Below, one piece after another: positions 1 through 6,221 of a stretch of DNA of 9,058 bases. The notes beneath the pieces are model-generated. The model was not told the DNA's origin and made no database searches. It saw only the letters and a list, made by a program, of their open reading frames with translations. Origin of the DNA: Desulfonatronovibrio sp. (GTDB lineage Bacteria > Desulfobacterota > Desulfovibrionia > Desulfovibrionales > Desulfonatronovibrionaceae); assembly GCA_003558575.1 (NCBI GenBank), contig PWPY01000121.1:1-9058 (forward strand). The letters run 5' to 3'. Position 1 is the first letter of the stretch. Each line of letters opens with the position of its first letter. Both the position numbers and the translations under genes were made by a program.

Positions 1-798
1 GTGTGGCTGAATAATCCCAGACGTCCTCTTGAGGCCTGTGGGACCAGCGGTATGAAGGCTGTGGCTAATGGCGTCCTGAATTTCAGCGTCCTTGATGGCT
101 GGTGGGATGAAGCTTATACTTCTGACAATAGATATGGCTGGGCCATCGGTGACGGTGAAGAATATGAGGACCTTGAATATCAGAATCTGGTGGAAAGTCA
201 TTATCTGTACAATGTCTTAGAGAGGGATATTGTTCCTACCTTTTACAATCGCTCTCATGGAAATATGCCTGTAGAATGGATTAAGAAAATGAAAAATGGA
301 CTCAAAGATTTAAGTCCAGTGTTCAGTTCCCACAGGATGGTAGAAGATTATGCCCGTACAGCCTATCTTCCTGCCTATCAAAACTTTGTCAAGTTAGAGA
401 AGGATGGTTTTGAACAGGCCAAGAACTTGGCTGCCTGGAGAATGGAACTCATGACCAAGTGGGGAGATGTTAAGATTAGAAATGTCCAGCCTTCTACTGA
501 AGAAAATCTGTACGCAGGTGATGAACTTGGTATTTCAGCGGAAGTATACATTAACGGCCTTTCTCCGGAAGATGTAATCGTTGAGATTTATTCTGGAGGT
601 GTGGATATGCATGGCAACTTCATTAATCGAAACACAGTGAGGATGGAAAAAACACAGGACCTTGAAGACAAATGGATCAGGTATAAAGGCAAAGTCAAGT
701 CAGATACGACCGGGCGTTTTGGTTATACCGTAAGGATTCTGCCACATCATTCATTGTTGCTGGATCCTCATTGTCTCGGACTTATTCATTGGGCTTAA
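1..798 (+). CDS. glgP: Alpha-glucan (glycogen/maltodextrin) phosphorylase, C-terminal part
   Basis: This is the last 265 codons of a GT35 alpha-glucan phosphorylase; the start lies before the window, so the GTG at base 1 is an internal Val codon. The enzyme splits alpha-1,4-glucan with phosphate to give glucose-1-phosphate, in the cytoplasm. The visible part opens with NNPRRPLEACGTSGMKA, the pyridoxal-phosphate site of the family, in which K19 of this fragment would be the Schiff-base lysine, followed by the conserved VLDGWWDEAY. Residues about 160-265 form the extra beta-rich C-terminal region (INGLSPEDVIVEIYSGG ... GRFGYTVRILPHH) typical of the shorter bacterial and archaeal alpha-glucan phosphorylases rather than the E. 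coli GlgP/MalP type. The reading frame is intact to TAA. A 94-bp gap separates it from tlyA. Family assignment is firm; natural substrate (glycogen or maltodextrin) cannot be told. Confidence 0.93.
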   Translation: MWLNNPRRPLEACGTSGMKAVANGVLNFSVLDGWWDEAYTSDNRYGWAIGDGEEYEDLEYQNLVESHYLYNVLERDIVPTFYNRSHGNMPVEWIKKMKNGLKDLSPVFSSHRMVEDYARTAYLPAYQNFVKLEKDGFEQAKNLAAWRMELMTKWGDVKIRNVQPSTEENLYAGDELGISAEVYINGLSPEDVIVEIYSGGVDMHGNFINRNTVRMEKTQDLEDKWIRYKGKVKSDTTGRFGYTVRILPHHSLLLDPHCLGLIHWA

Positions 799-892
799 CT
801 GGCTCCTGAAAATATCCCAATTGCTGCGTCGCTTGGAATTTTTGAACAGCCATTTGAATAAGTTTTTTAGTGCGTTGTTAAAGGCATGATTG

Positions 893-1639
893 ATGGCAAA
901 GAAAAAAAGGGCTGATGAGCTGCTTTTTGAAAAGGGCCTGGCTGAGTCCAGAGAAAAAGCCAAAAGGCTTATTATGGCTGGTCAGGTCTATTTTTATGCG
1001 GAAAGTAATGAGCAACTTGTGGATAAACCAGGTCGGGGTTTTGCCCCGGACACTAAGTTCCTCGTAAGGGAAGCCGACCGCTTTGTAAGCAGGGGCGGAC
1101 ATAAGCTGCTTACTGCCATTGATCATTTCAACATAGGTGTTCAGGGTAAAATCTGTCTGGATGTAGGAGCTTCCACCGGAGGTTTTACCGATTGTTTGCT
1201 CCAGCATGGTGCAGAAAGGGTTTACGCTCTGGATGTGGGTTATGGTCAGCTGCACTGGAGGCTCAGGCAGGATAAAAGGGTGATCAATCTGGAAAATATT
1301 AATATCAGAACCTCATCCTCTGACCTTCTCCCTGAGCAGGTTGATCTAATTACAATTGATTGTTCTTTTATTTCCCTTGGTCTTGTCCTGCCGGAGGCCA
1401 TTAAGTTTTTAAGTCAGGGGGGATTTGTCATCGCCCTGGTTAAGCCTCAATTTGAAGTGGGGCAGGGTAAGACAGTTAAGGGTGTTGTAAAATCACAATC
1501 ACTTATCAGGGAAGCCGTAGATAATGTGGTCAGAAAATCTGAGTCGGAGCTGGGGCTTGAGTTTATGGGTCATGTGCCTTCATCCATCAAGGGGCCCAAA
1601 GGAAATCAGGAGTATTTAATCTATTTATTAAAACCATGA
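893..1639 (+). CDS. tlyA: TlyA-family rRNA (cytidine-2'-O)-methyltransferase
   Basis: 248 aa, usual for TlyA. Family members methylate the 2'-OH of cytidines in 16S and 23S rRNA (C1409 and C1920 in mycobacteria) using S-adenosylmethionine; some orthologues modify only 23S and some have haemolysin annotations that are probably misleading. Residues 6-65 are an S4 RNA-binding domain (RADELLFEKGLAESREKAKR). The FtsJ/RrmJ-like Rossmann methyltransferase follows, with the SAM motif LDVGASTGGFTD at 89-100. The K-D-K-E catalytic tetrad appears as K71 (SRGGHKL), D156 (IDCSF), K184 (VKPQFE) and E240 (NQEYL). ATG 893 is chosen because AAAGG at 880-884 sits 8 nt upstream; a TTG at 890 would add one residue. 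Its stop overlaps the trmH start (ATGA), so the two are probably translationally coupled. Confidence 0.95.
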   Translation: MAKKKRADELLFEKGLAESREKAKRLIMAGQVYFYAESNEQLVDKPGRGFAPDTKFLVREADRFVSRGGHKLLTAIDHFNIGVQGKICLDVGASTGGFTDCLLQHGAERVYALDVGYGQLHWRLRQDKRVINLENINIRTSSSDLLPEQVDLITIDCSFISLGLVLPEAIKFLSQGGFVIALVKPQFEVGQGKTVKGVVKSQSLIREAVDNVVRKSESELGLEFMGHVPSSIKGPKGNQEYLIYLLKP

Positions 1640-2229
1640 CTATCAGACCAAGAACAGAGAACAGGAAAAATAGAGTCAGGGATGTACTGGCCAGGAGACA
1701 GAAGGATCTTACTCTTGTGGTGAACAATATTCATGATCCCCATAATGTTTCAGCTATTTTAAGGAGCTGTGACGCCTTTGGAATATCTGCTGTTCACCTC
1801 TTATACACAAGCAATGTTTTCCCGGCTCTGGGTAAAAAATCATCAGCTTCAGCCAAAAAATGGGTGGGCAGAATTAACCACACGGATGCTGCTGCTATGA
1901 AGCAAGCCCTTGACGAGCAAGGATTTACCCTGGTTCGGACAGGATTCAGTTCCACTGCTGTGGCTCTGAAGGATTGGGATTTTACTAGACCCACAGCTGT
2001 AATTTTAGGAAATGAGCATAGCGGGGTGGAGAAGGATCTGCAGGATTTAGTGGATAATGAGCTTTATATTCCCATGCAGGGCATGGTGCAGAGTCTGAAT
2101 GTGTCTGTGGCTGCGGCTATTATCCTCTATGAGGCTTTCAGGCAAAGGCATGAGGCTGGTTTATACTCAACGCCGTCTTTATCAGAGCCTGAGATTGAAA
2201 AATACTTTCAGGAGTGGATAGAGAAATAG
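1636..2229 (+). CDS. trmH: tRNA (guanosine(18)-2'-O)-methyltransferase TrmH
   Basis: 197-aa SPOUT (SpoU) methyltransferase. TrmH methylates the ribose of G18 in the tRNA D-loop using SAM and works as a dimer with a trefoil-knot fold. The match to TrmH, rather than to RlmB or TrmL, is seen over the whole length: RRQKDLTLVVNNIHDPHNVSA at the N-terminus, the catalytic Arg of motif 1 at R43 (NVSAILR), motif 2 ILGNEHSGV at 123-131 with N126/E127, and motif 3 IPMQGMVQSLNVSVAAA at 145-161 with the knot. There is no separate N-terminal L30e-like RNA-binding domain, as expected for TrmH. The last 20 residues form a short acidic helix-like tail. The ATG overlaps the tlyA stop by 4 nt and has no Shine-Dalgarno at normal distance (an AGGAG at 1608-1612 is too far), which fits coupled translation. 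Confidence 0.93.
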   Translation: MTIRPRTENRKNRVRDVLARRQKDLTLVVNNIHDPHNVSAILRSCDAFGISAVHLLYTSNVFPALGKKSSASAKKWVGRINHTDAAAMKQALDEQGFTLVRTGFSSTAVALKDWDFTRPTAVILGNEHSGVEKDLQDLVDNELYIPMQGMVQSLNVSVAAAIILYEAFRQRHEAGLYSTPSLSEPEIEKYFQEWIEK

Positions 2230-2243
2230 GGTTGAAAGTAAAA

Positions 2244-2759
2244 ATGCGTTTTCATAATATTTATCTGATTGGCTACAGGGCTTGCGGAAAGACAACTCTG
2301 GCCAGGAGAGTTGCTGAGAGTTCAGGCCTGAAATTTCTGGATACTGATCAGGTGATCCAGGAGAATTCCCACATGAGTATTGATGAAATGGTATCAAGCC
2401 GTGGATGGGACTATTTCAGAGATATTGAGGAGAAGACTCTGGCAGATACTGCTCTTATAAAAGGTATGGTTGTGGCCACCGGAGGAGGCGTAATCCTGCG
2501 GGAATCCAACCGTGAGATTCTCAAAGAAGATAAAATGCTTACTGTTTATCTCCAGGCCGATGCAGATCTGGTCTTGTCCAGGCTGTCTTCTGATCCAAAT
2601 CCCAAACTGCGTCCTGCCTTATCCAAGTCTCCACTAACCTTAGAAGTAATGAATACTTTGACCGAGAGGGAATCTTTATATCTGGAATGTGCTGACCTGA
2701 TCTTAGATGCGGCAAGACCTGTTGAAAATCATGTTCAGAGAATTCTAAACCTGATTTAG
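2244..2759 (+). CDS. aroL: Shikimate kinase (AroL-like)
   Basis: 171 aa, matching the family length. It phosphorylates shikimate at O3 with ATP, step five of the chorismate pathway to aromatic amino acids. Visible elements: Walker A GYRACGKTT (10-18); shikimate-binding D33/D35 in FLDTD; R59 in DYFRDIEE; GGG 80-82 in VVATGGGVIL; lid Arg R123 in KLRPAL; R142 in TERESLY. The DTDQ box and the block LRPALSKSPLTLEVMNTL look more like E. coli AroL than AroK, so the aroL symbol is a similarity call; many annotations would use aroK. ATG 2244 is preferred because it places the Walker A loop at the usual residue 10. A GTG at 2214 overlapping trmH and a TTG at 2232 are alternatives. The Shine-Dalgarno is weak (AGGG 2228-2231, or GAAAG closer). 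It lies 14 nt after trmH in the same direction and probably shares its transcript. Confidence 0.92.
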   Translation: MRFHNIYLIGYRACGKTTLARRVAESSGLKFLDTDQVIQENSHMSIDEMVSSRGWDYFRDIEEKTLADTALIKGMVVATGGGVILRESNREILKEDKMLTVYLQADADLVLSRLSSDPNPKLRPALSKSPLTLEVMNTLTERESLYLECADLILDAARPVENHVQRILNLI

Positions 2760-2802
2760 TCAATCAGGGGGTTGTCTTGCAATGTCGGAGTAAATAATCC
2801 AG

Positions 2803-4059
2803 TTAAGTATGTTTTCGGGTCGGGGCAAGGGATGTTTTGACCCATTCAACAGAAGTGTTGTAAGCGTTGGTTGTTTCCAGAGGATCGAGTTGAAGTTTGT
2901 TGATTATAGGGATTATATTGTCCCATTGTCCTTTTTCCTGCGCCTTTACCAGACTCAGCCACAAACCATGAGGACTCTGGCCTGGATTAATCAGAATATT
3001 TTTCATTTTTTCTTCAATGGGCAACTTTTCAAGGATTTCATCCATGGGTCTGCCTATGAGGGCATCTAACAAAGAAAATAGGCCAAGCATGAACATTGAT
3101 TCTGGTGGAAAGGGCGGCTGTTCAAGAGTTTCAGAAATAATCTCCAGGAACTTTCCCCGCAGGGCAGCCATAAAGGTCAACTCACTGTCCATGGGTGTTT
3201 CATTCATGTCTGAAAGGATATTAACACGCAACCATTGTTTTGTCTGTCTAATGCCCAGCAGAGTGACTGCCTGGTGAATGGAAGAGATTTCTTTTCTGAA
3301 GCCGAAAAAGGCCGAATTGATAAAGTTCAGAAGTCTGTAGCTTAATGAGGCATCTTTTTTTATGACTTCAGAAAGATCTGAGAGATCAACATCGTCCACG
3401 CACAGATCTTTTACCATTTTAAGGCGGGACATCTGCGCGGATGAAGGTTTTGAGCCGGTTATCACCTGTGGTACGCAGAAGAAAAAGCCTTGAAAGAAAT
3501 CAAATCCAATTTTTTTACATAGTTTATAGATAGTGTAATGTTCAATCTTTTCAGCCAGAATTTTGGCGTTGTTCTTTGAGAGGCTCTTAACAAGATTTTT
3601 GACTTCCACAGGTGAAAGCTTGAGGATGTCTACTTTTATAAAGTCAGCTATTCTAATTATCTCTTCAAAGCCAGGCTGACCAAAGTAGTCGTCCAGAGCG
3701 ATGCGATAGCCGTTACTTTTAAGCTCAAGGCAGGCATCAATTATATCCTGGGTGGGATTGACGGTTTCCAGTATCTCAACCACACACAGATCAGAAGGTA
3801 AAGCAAAAGCGCTTTTCTCAAGGATAAGGTTTTCTGGGAAGTTGATGAATACAGGTTTCTTTTTCGAAGAGGCTGTAAGAGCGAGGGAAAAGCCATGGGA
3901 GATTACTTCAAGAGTGGCCTGGTCAGGATCTTTAATTGTTCCTGCTGAATTGGGAAACTCACGGCTTCTGTAAAGCAGTTCATAGGCCCATACTGAGTCA
4001 AATCGGTCAAAAATGGGCTGTCTTGCCACAAAAACAGGATAGTTTTGTAGTATTTGCAT
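2803..4059 (-). CDS. EAL-HDOD two-domain signalling protein (YuxH/CdgJ-type)
   Basis: 418 aa, cytoplasmic, with no membrane segment. Residues about 8-200 are a compact EAL (c-di-GMP phosphodiesterase-type) domain and about 207-400 an HDOD domain (KKDASLSYRLLNFINSAFFG, then SSIHQAVTLLGI). In this family, members such as Vibrio CdgJ affect motility and c-di-GMP, while many others are thought to be non-catalytic. Here the metal and catalytic positions look largely present: E27 in YELLYRS (in place of EAL), N73, E95, D123/D124, K142, E170 and Q190. The loop after DD reads DDYFGQPG instead of DDFGTG, so activity is uncertain. ATG 4059 gives the usual N-terminus (VFVARQPIFDR) but has no strong ribosome binding site. 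It converges on aroL with a 43-bp gap in which no terminator is visible, and is divergent from the DUF2271 gene. Its target is unknown. Confidence 0.88.
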   Translation of the reverse strand: MQILQNYPVFVARQPIFDRFDSVWAYELLYRSREFPNSAGTIKDPDQATLEVISHGFSLALTASSKKKPVFINFPENLILEKSAFALPSDLCVVEILETVNPTQDIIDACLELKSNGYRIALDDYFGQPGFEEIIRIADFIKVDILKLSPVEVKNLVKSLSKNNAKILAEKIEHYTIYKLCKKIGFDFFQGFFFCVPQVITGSKPSSAQMSRLKMVKDLCVDDVDLSDLSEVIKKDASLSYRLLNFINSAFFGFRKEISSIHQAVTLLGIRQTKQWLRVNILSDMNETPMDSELTFMAALRGKFLEIISETLEQPPFPPESMFMLGLFSLLDALIGRPMDEILEKLPIEEKMKNILINPGQSPHGLWLSLVKAQEKGQWDNIIPIINKLQLDPLETTNAYNTSVEWVKTSLAPTRKHT

Positions 4060-4081
4060 AGGGTGCTTTGGGCTTTATTCA

Positions 4082-4110
4082 TATATATATTTTTTGTTAA
4101 AATTGTTCAA
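4082..4110 (-). promoter_or_regulatory. Candidate sigma70-type promoter for the EAL-HDOD gene
   Basis: On the minus strand TTGAAC (4105-4110) is followed after 17 bp by TATATA (4082-4087). Each box matches four of six consensus bases and the spacing is ideal. It would give a leader of roughly 15 nt before ATG 4059. The region is a 92-bp AT-rich divergent spacer. It was read by eye and not tested; the alternating AT run could produce a false -10 box. Confidence 0.4.
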
Positions 4111-4151
4111 GGGAAATTGCTTTTTTGTGCTATGTCTCAGGATAAAAGGTT

Positions 4152-4784
4152 ATGATTAGACTCACCAGGCCAATAATTATGTGGAAATTCATATTGCTTC
4201 TATTTTTTGTGTTTATGCCCATAGAAAGGGCACTTTCCGCACAAAGCCTGGAGCCTGACAGCGCTGAAAACAGTCCGTTTGTCAGTCTTGAAATGTGCAT
4301 GGTGGAGATCAGCTTTTTCGTGCATGTCCAGCCACGGATGGCCAGTAATCAGTTTGCCATATGGATTGAAGACCTGGATGGAAACTATGTTGCTTCTGTT
4401 TTTGCCACCAGGTACACAGCCCAGGGTGGATATGAGCAAAGACCCCTTAGCCTTCCTGAATGGAGGGAAGTATCGGGTTGGGATTCCAAACAGGCACAGT
4501 ATGTGGATGGGATTAGCGGAGCAACCCCTGTATCAGGGAATCATCAAGTTTACTGGGATTGCAGAGACTCGAAGGATAATCTTGTAGATCCAGGCAGATA
4601 CATATATAAAATGGAAGGAAATATCTTTTGGGAAAATAGAGTGGTCTGGACCGGGGAAGTTGAAATTGGTCAACATGTCTACAAGTCAGAGGCCACGCCG
4701 GAATATATTCCGGAAAGGGCGCACAGAAAGGGAATACTTCTGGAAGATGTCAGGGCATTTTATAAACCTGGAGATAGTCCATGA
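4152..4784 (+). CDS. Exported DUF2271-like protein with SGAT (flavinylation-like) motif
   Basis: 210 aa. An N-terminal signal peptide is clear: charged start (MIRLTRP), hydrophobic core FILLLFFVFMPI at 13-24, probable cleavage after ALSA at residue 30, so the mature protein is likely periplasmic. The mature part resembles DUF2271, a predicted periplasmic Ig-like family: FAIWIEDLDGNYV (68-80), a Trp-containing middle, then VYWDCRDSKDNLVDPGRY (133-150), similar to the FlgD-like strand pattern. Residues 119-125 read DGISGAT, which fits the Dxx(S/T)GA(T/S) motif that ApbE modifies with FMN in other proteins; T125 would be the acceptor. Two cysteines remain (C49 and C137). ATG 4152 is chosen for AGGA at 4139-4142 with 9 nt spacing; an ATG at 4179 would shorten the signal peptide. 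It appears to be a single-gene unit. Family call is moderate; function and flavinylation are inference. Confidence 0.7.
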   Translation: MIRLTRPIIMWKFILLLFFVFMPIERALSAQSLEPDSAENSPFVSLEMCMVEISFFVHVQPRMASNQFAIWIEDLDGNYVASVFATRYTAQGGYEQRPLSLPEWREVSGWDSKQAQYVDGISGATPVSGNHQVYWDCRDSKDNLVDPGRYIYKMEGNIFWENRVVWTGEVEIGQHVYKSEATPEYIPERAHRKGILLEDVRAFYKPGDSP

Positions 4785-5111
4785 TTCAACCTGTACGTCT
4801 TTTCTAAGCAGGTTTAGTAAGCTTTATTTCTAATTGTTCACCATTTTAAAGGTGTATGATTTTCTGGTTAGGAAGGCTCGGCAAACAGGGTCGTAAAAAC
4901 TCATTCATAAGACACCGTAAATCAAAATCTTTACCTATCCTTTTTCAGGACAAAATTGGATATATTACATTCTTCGAAGCAGATTCAGTCCTGATACGAT
5001 TTTGATTAACGCTCTCTAATTAGTTCAGACAGTTTACGCCCAGTTTGCCGAGCATTCCTAACCTATGCAGAAAGTAAGTACTATGATGGATAGTTACCTG
5101 TTTTATTACAA
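4785..5111. other. 327-bp gene-free spacer holding a palindromic element
   Basis: No credible coding sequence or tRNA is visible on either strand between the DUF2271 gene and the end of the DUF523-DUF1722 gene. The first 81 bp hold two weak hairpins: AACCTG (4788-4793) with CAGGTT (4809-4814), and CACC/GGTG (4839-4854) followed by a poor T-rich tail. Either might end the DUF2271 transcript, but neither is a convincing terminator. The next 198 bp are the inverted-repeat element listed separately. The last 48 bp (5064-5111) show nothing recognisable. Confidence 0.75.
4866..5063. repeat. 198-bp imperfect palindrome with 25-bp terminal inverted repeats (MITE-like)
   Basis: The left end (4866-4890, beginning GGTTAGGAAGGCTCGGCAAA) and the reverse complement of the right end (5039-5063, beginning GGTTAGGAATGCTCGGCAAA) agree at 23 of 25 bases. 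Pairing continues inward: CGTAAA at 4892-4897 against 5033-5038, AATCAAAATC (4920-4929) against 4998-5007 (10 of 10), and TCAGGAC (4945-4951) against 4988-4994 (7 of 7). The arms keep nearly equal distances (54 and 56 nt to the inner 10-mer), so they are two diverged copies in inverted orientation. The core contains CTTCGAAG (4972-4979). It has no reading frame of use. The best-conserved part is the outer ends, as in miniature transposable elements. A clear target-site duplication is not seen, so it could instead be a large structured RNA or a REP-type palindrome. The repeat itself is directly seen; its nature is inference. Confidence 0.8.
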
Positions 5112-6050
5112 TTAAACATGGTTTCTAAGTTTCAGCTCCATGGGATGCGGGTTTAGATAAACCTGTTCTTTTAAATATTCCTGATCATATTTACGTACAT
5201 AGTGGTTGATGAGGGTGATTGGAACGATAATCGGGAGTAGTGACTGGGAATAATTAGTAAGTATTTCCAGAAGTTCCTGTTTTTCATCACTGGACAGCTG
5301 TTTCTTGAAATACCCCATGACATGCTGGAGTACATTGACATTTTTTTTGATGGTAGCCTTTAGCTTCAAGGCAGCCATAAGTTTGGCTATATATTCATCA
5401 GCCAACTCTGTGAGATCATACTTTTTGGCATGGGCAATCATGGGACCCATTTCCCGGTAGGCCTTTTCATTATGGGACATGATAAGAAGTTTGTGCTTAG
5501 TATGAAAGTCTACCAGTCGTCCAACAGTTAAGTCCTTTTCTAACAGCTCTCTCCACCTGGAAAACACAAATATCCTGGTAATAAAGTTTTCCCTGAGGTT
5601 GGGGTCATTAAGTCTGCCATCCTCCTCCACCGGGATCAGGGGTAGTCTGTCCATGAACATTCCTGCAAAAATTCCCCGTCCTTTTGGTACAGGATGCCCT
5701 TTGTCATTGTAAACCTTGACCCGCTCCATTCCACTACTTGGTGATTTAGATTTGAAAATGAAGCCACACAGGTTTTCGTCCTTTAAGACATTTACCTTGC
5801 TTGAACTCCATTCTTTCAGGCGTTTAGTTTGATCAATCCCGGTCTGGATTGTCACAAGTTTTGGGTTTTCAATTTCACCAATCAGGCGCATGGCCTCCCT
5901 GGGTACTGGAAGGCCAGATTCTGTTTCCGGGCATACAGGGACGTAGGTAACATACTTTCCAAGAATATCAGTAAGGTATCTGTCATGCTTGTGACCGCCA
6001 TCATAGCGGACTTTCTGACCTAAAAGGCAGGTGCTGATTCCTATTTTCAT
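5112..6050 (-). CDS. DUF523-DUF1722 fusion protein (TudS-like plus YbgA-like domains)
   Basis: 312 aa, cytoplasmic. Residues 1-150 are DUF523: ISTCLLGQKVRYDGGHK, VPVCPETESGLPVPRE, then NLCGFIFKSKSPSSG. The three conserved cysteines C8, C40 and C95 correspond to those that hold a [4Fe-4S] cluster in the DUF523 enzyme TudS, a thiouracil desulfidase; E41 of the CPE motif is kept too. Residues about 175-311 are DUF1722, the domain of E. coli YbgA (LVDFHTKHKLLIMSHNEKAY ... NPHPMELKLRNHV), whose function is unknown. The two-domain arrangement is common in bacteria. Desulfidase activity on a thiolated base or nucleoside is an inference from TudS. The start is supported by AAGGA on the minus strand (6057-6061), 6 nt before the ATG. 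It is divergent from ispG with a 123-bp gap to the upstream ispG start candidate. There is no photolyase gene beside it, unlike ybgA in E. coli. Confidence 0.88.
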   Translation of the reverse strand: MKIGISTCLLGQKVRYDGGHKHDRYLTDILGKYVTYVPVCPETESGLPVPREAMRLIGEIENPKLVTIQTGIDQTKRLKEWSSSKVNVLKDENLCGFIFKSKSPSSGMERVKVYNDKGHPVPKGRGIFAGMFMDRLPLIPVEEDGRLNDPNLRENFITRIFVFSRWRELLEKDLTVGRLVDFHTKHKLLIMSHNEKAYREMGPMIAHAKKYDLTELADEYIAKLMAALKLKATIKKNVNVLQHVMGYFKKQLSSDEKQELLEILTNYSQSLLPIIVPITLINHYVRKYDQEYLKEQVYLNPHPMELKLRNHV

Positions 6051-6221
6051 GTTTTATCCTTACAAAGTGGCGAATGGTTTCTGAGTTTTTGCCATAAGTC
6101 TTATTCTGGCCTTACAGCAATTTAATTTATTCTGACAAAGTATCTGTTAGTGAGGTAAATATCAACAGGCACTATGATTTATTTCTTGAAGGGAAATGGC
6201 GCTGGTGATAGTAAAAATTTC

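Noticed and set aside
751..963. 70-codon minus-strand frame spanning the glgP-tlyA gap
   Set aside because: Overlaps both real genes; composition is low-complexity (Ser/Phe/Asn/Lys runs) and no family is recognised.
878..1255. 125-codon open frame on the minus strand across the tlyA start
   Set aside because: Lies opposite a well-conserved tlyA frame, shows no recognisable domain and has no ribosome binding site of note.
2760..2802. Bidirectional terminator between the convergent aroL and EAL-HDOD genes
   Set aside because: No stem of useful length and no T-run are seen in the 43-bp gap.
4785..5111. tRNA, CRISPR array or small RNA gene in the gene-free stretch
   Set aside because: No cloverleaf with a T-loop motif and no regularly spaced direct repeats; the structure present is an inverted repeat.
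6132..6161. Promoter for ispG (CTGACA ... TAAATA)
   Set aside because: The -10 box matches only three of six bases and the spacing is 18; too weak to list.
6174..6221. 16-residue N-terminal extension of IspG
   Set aside because: The residues do not match the family; kept only as an alternative start because neither ATG has a strong ribosome binding site.
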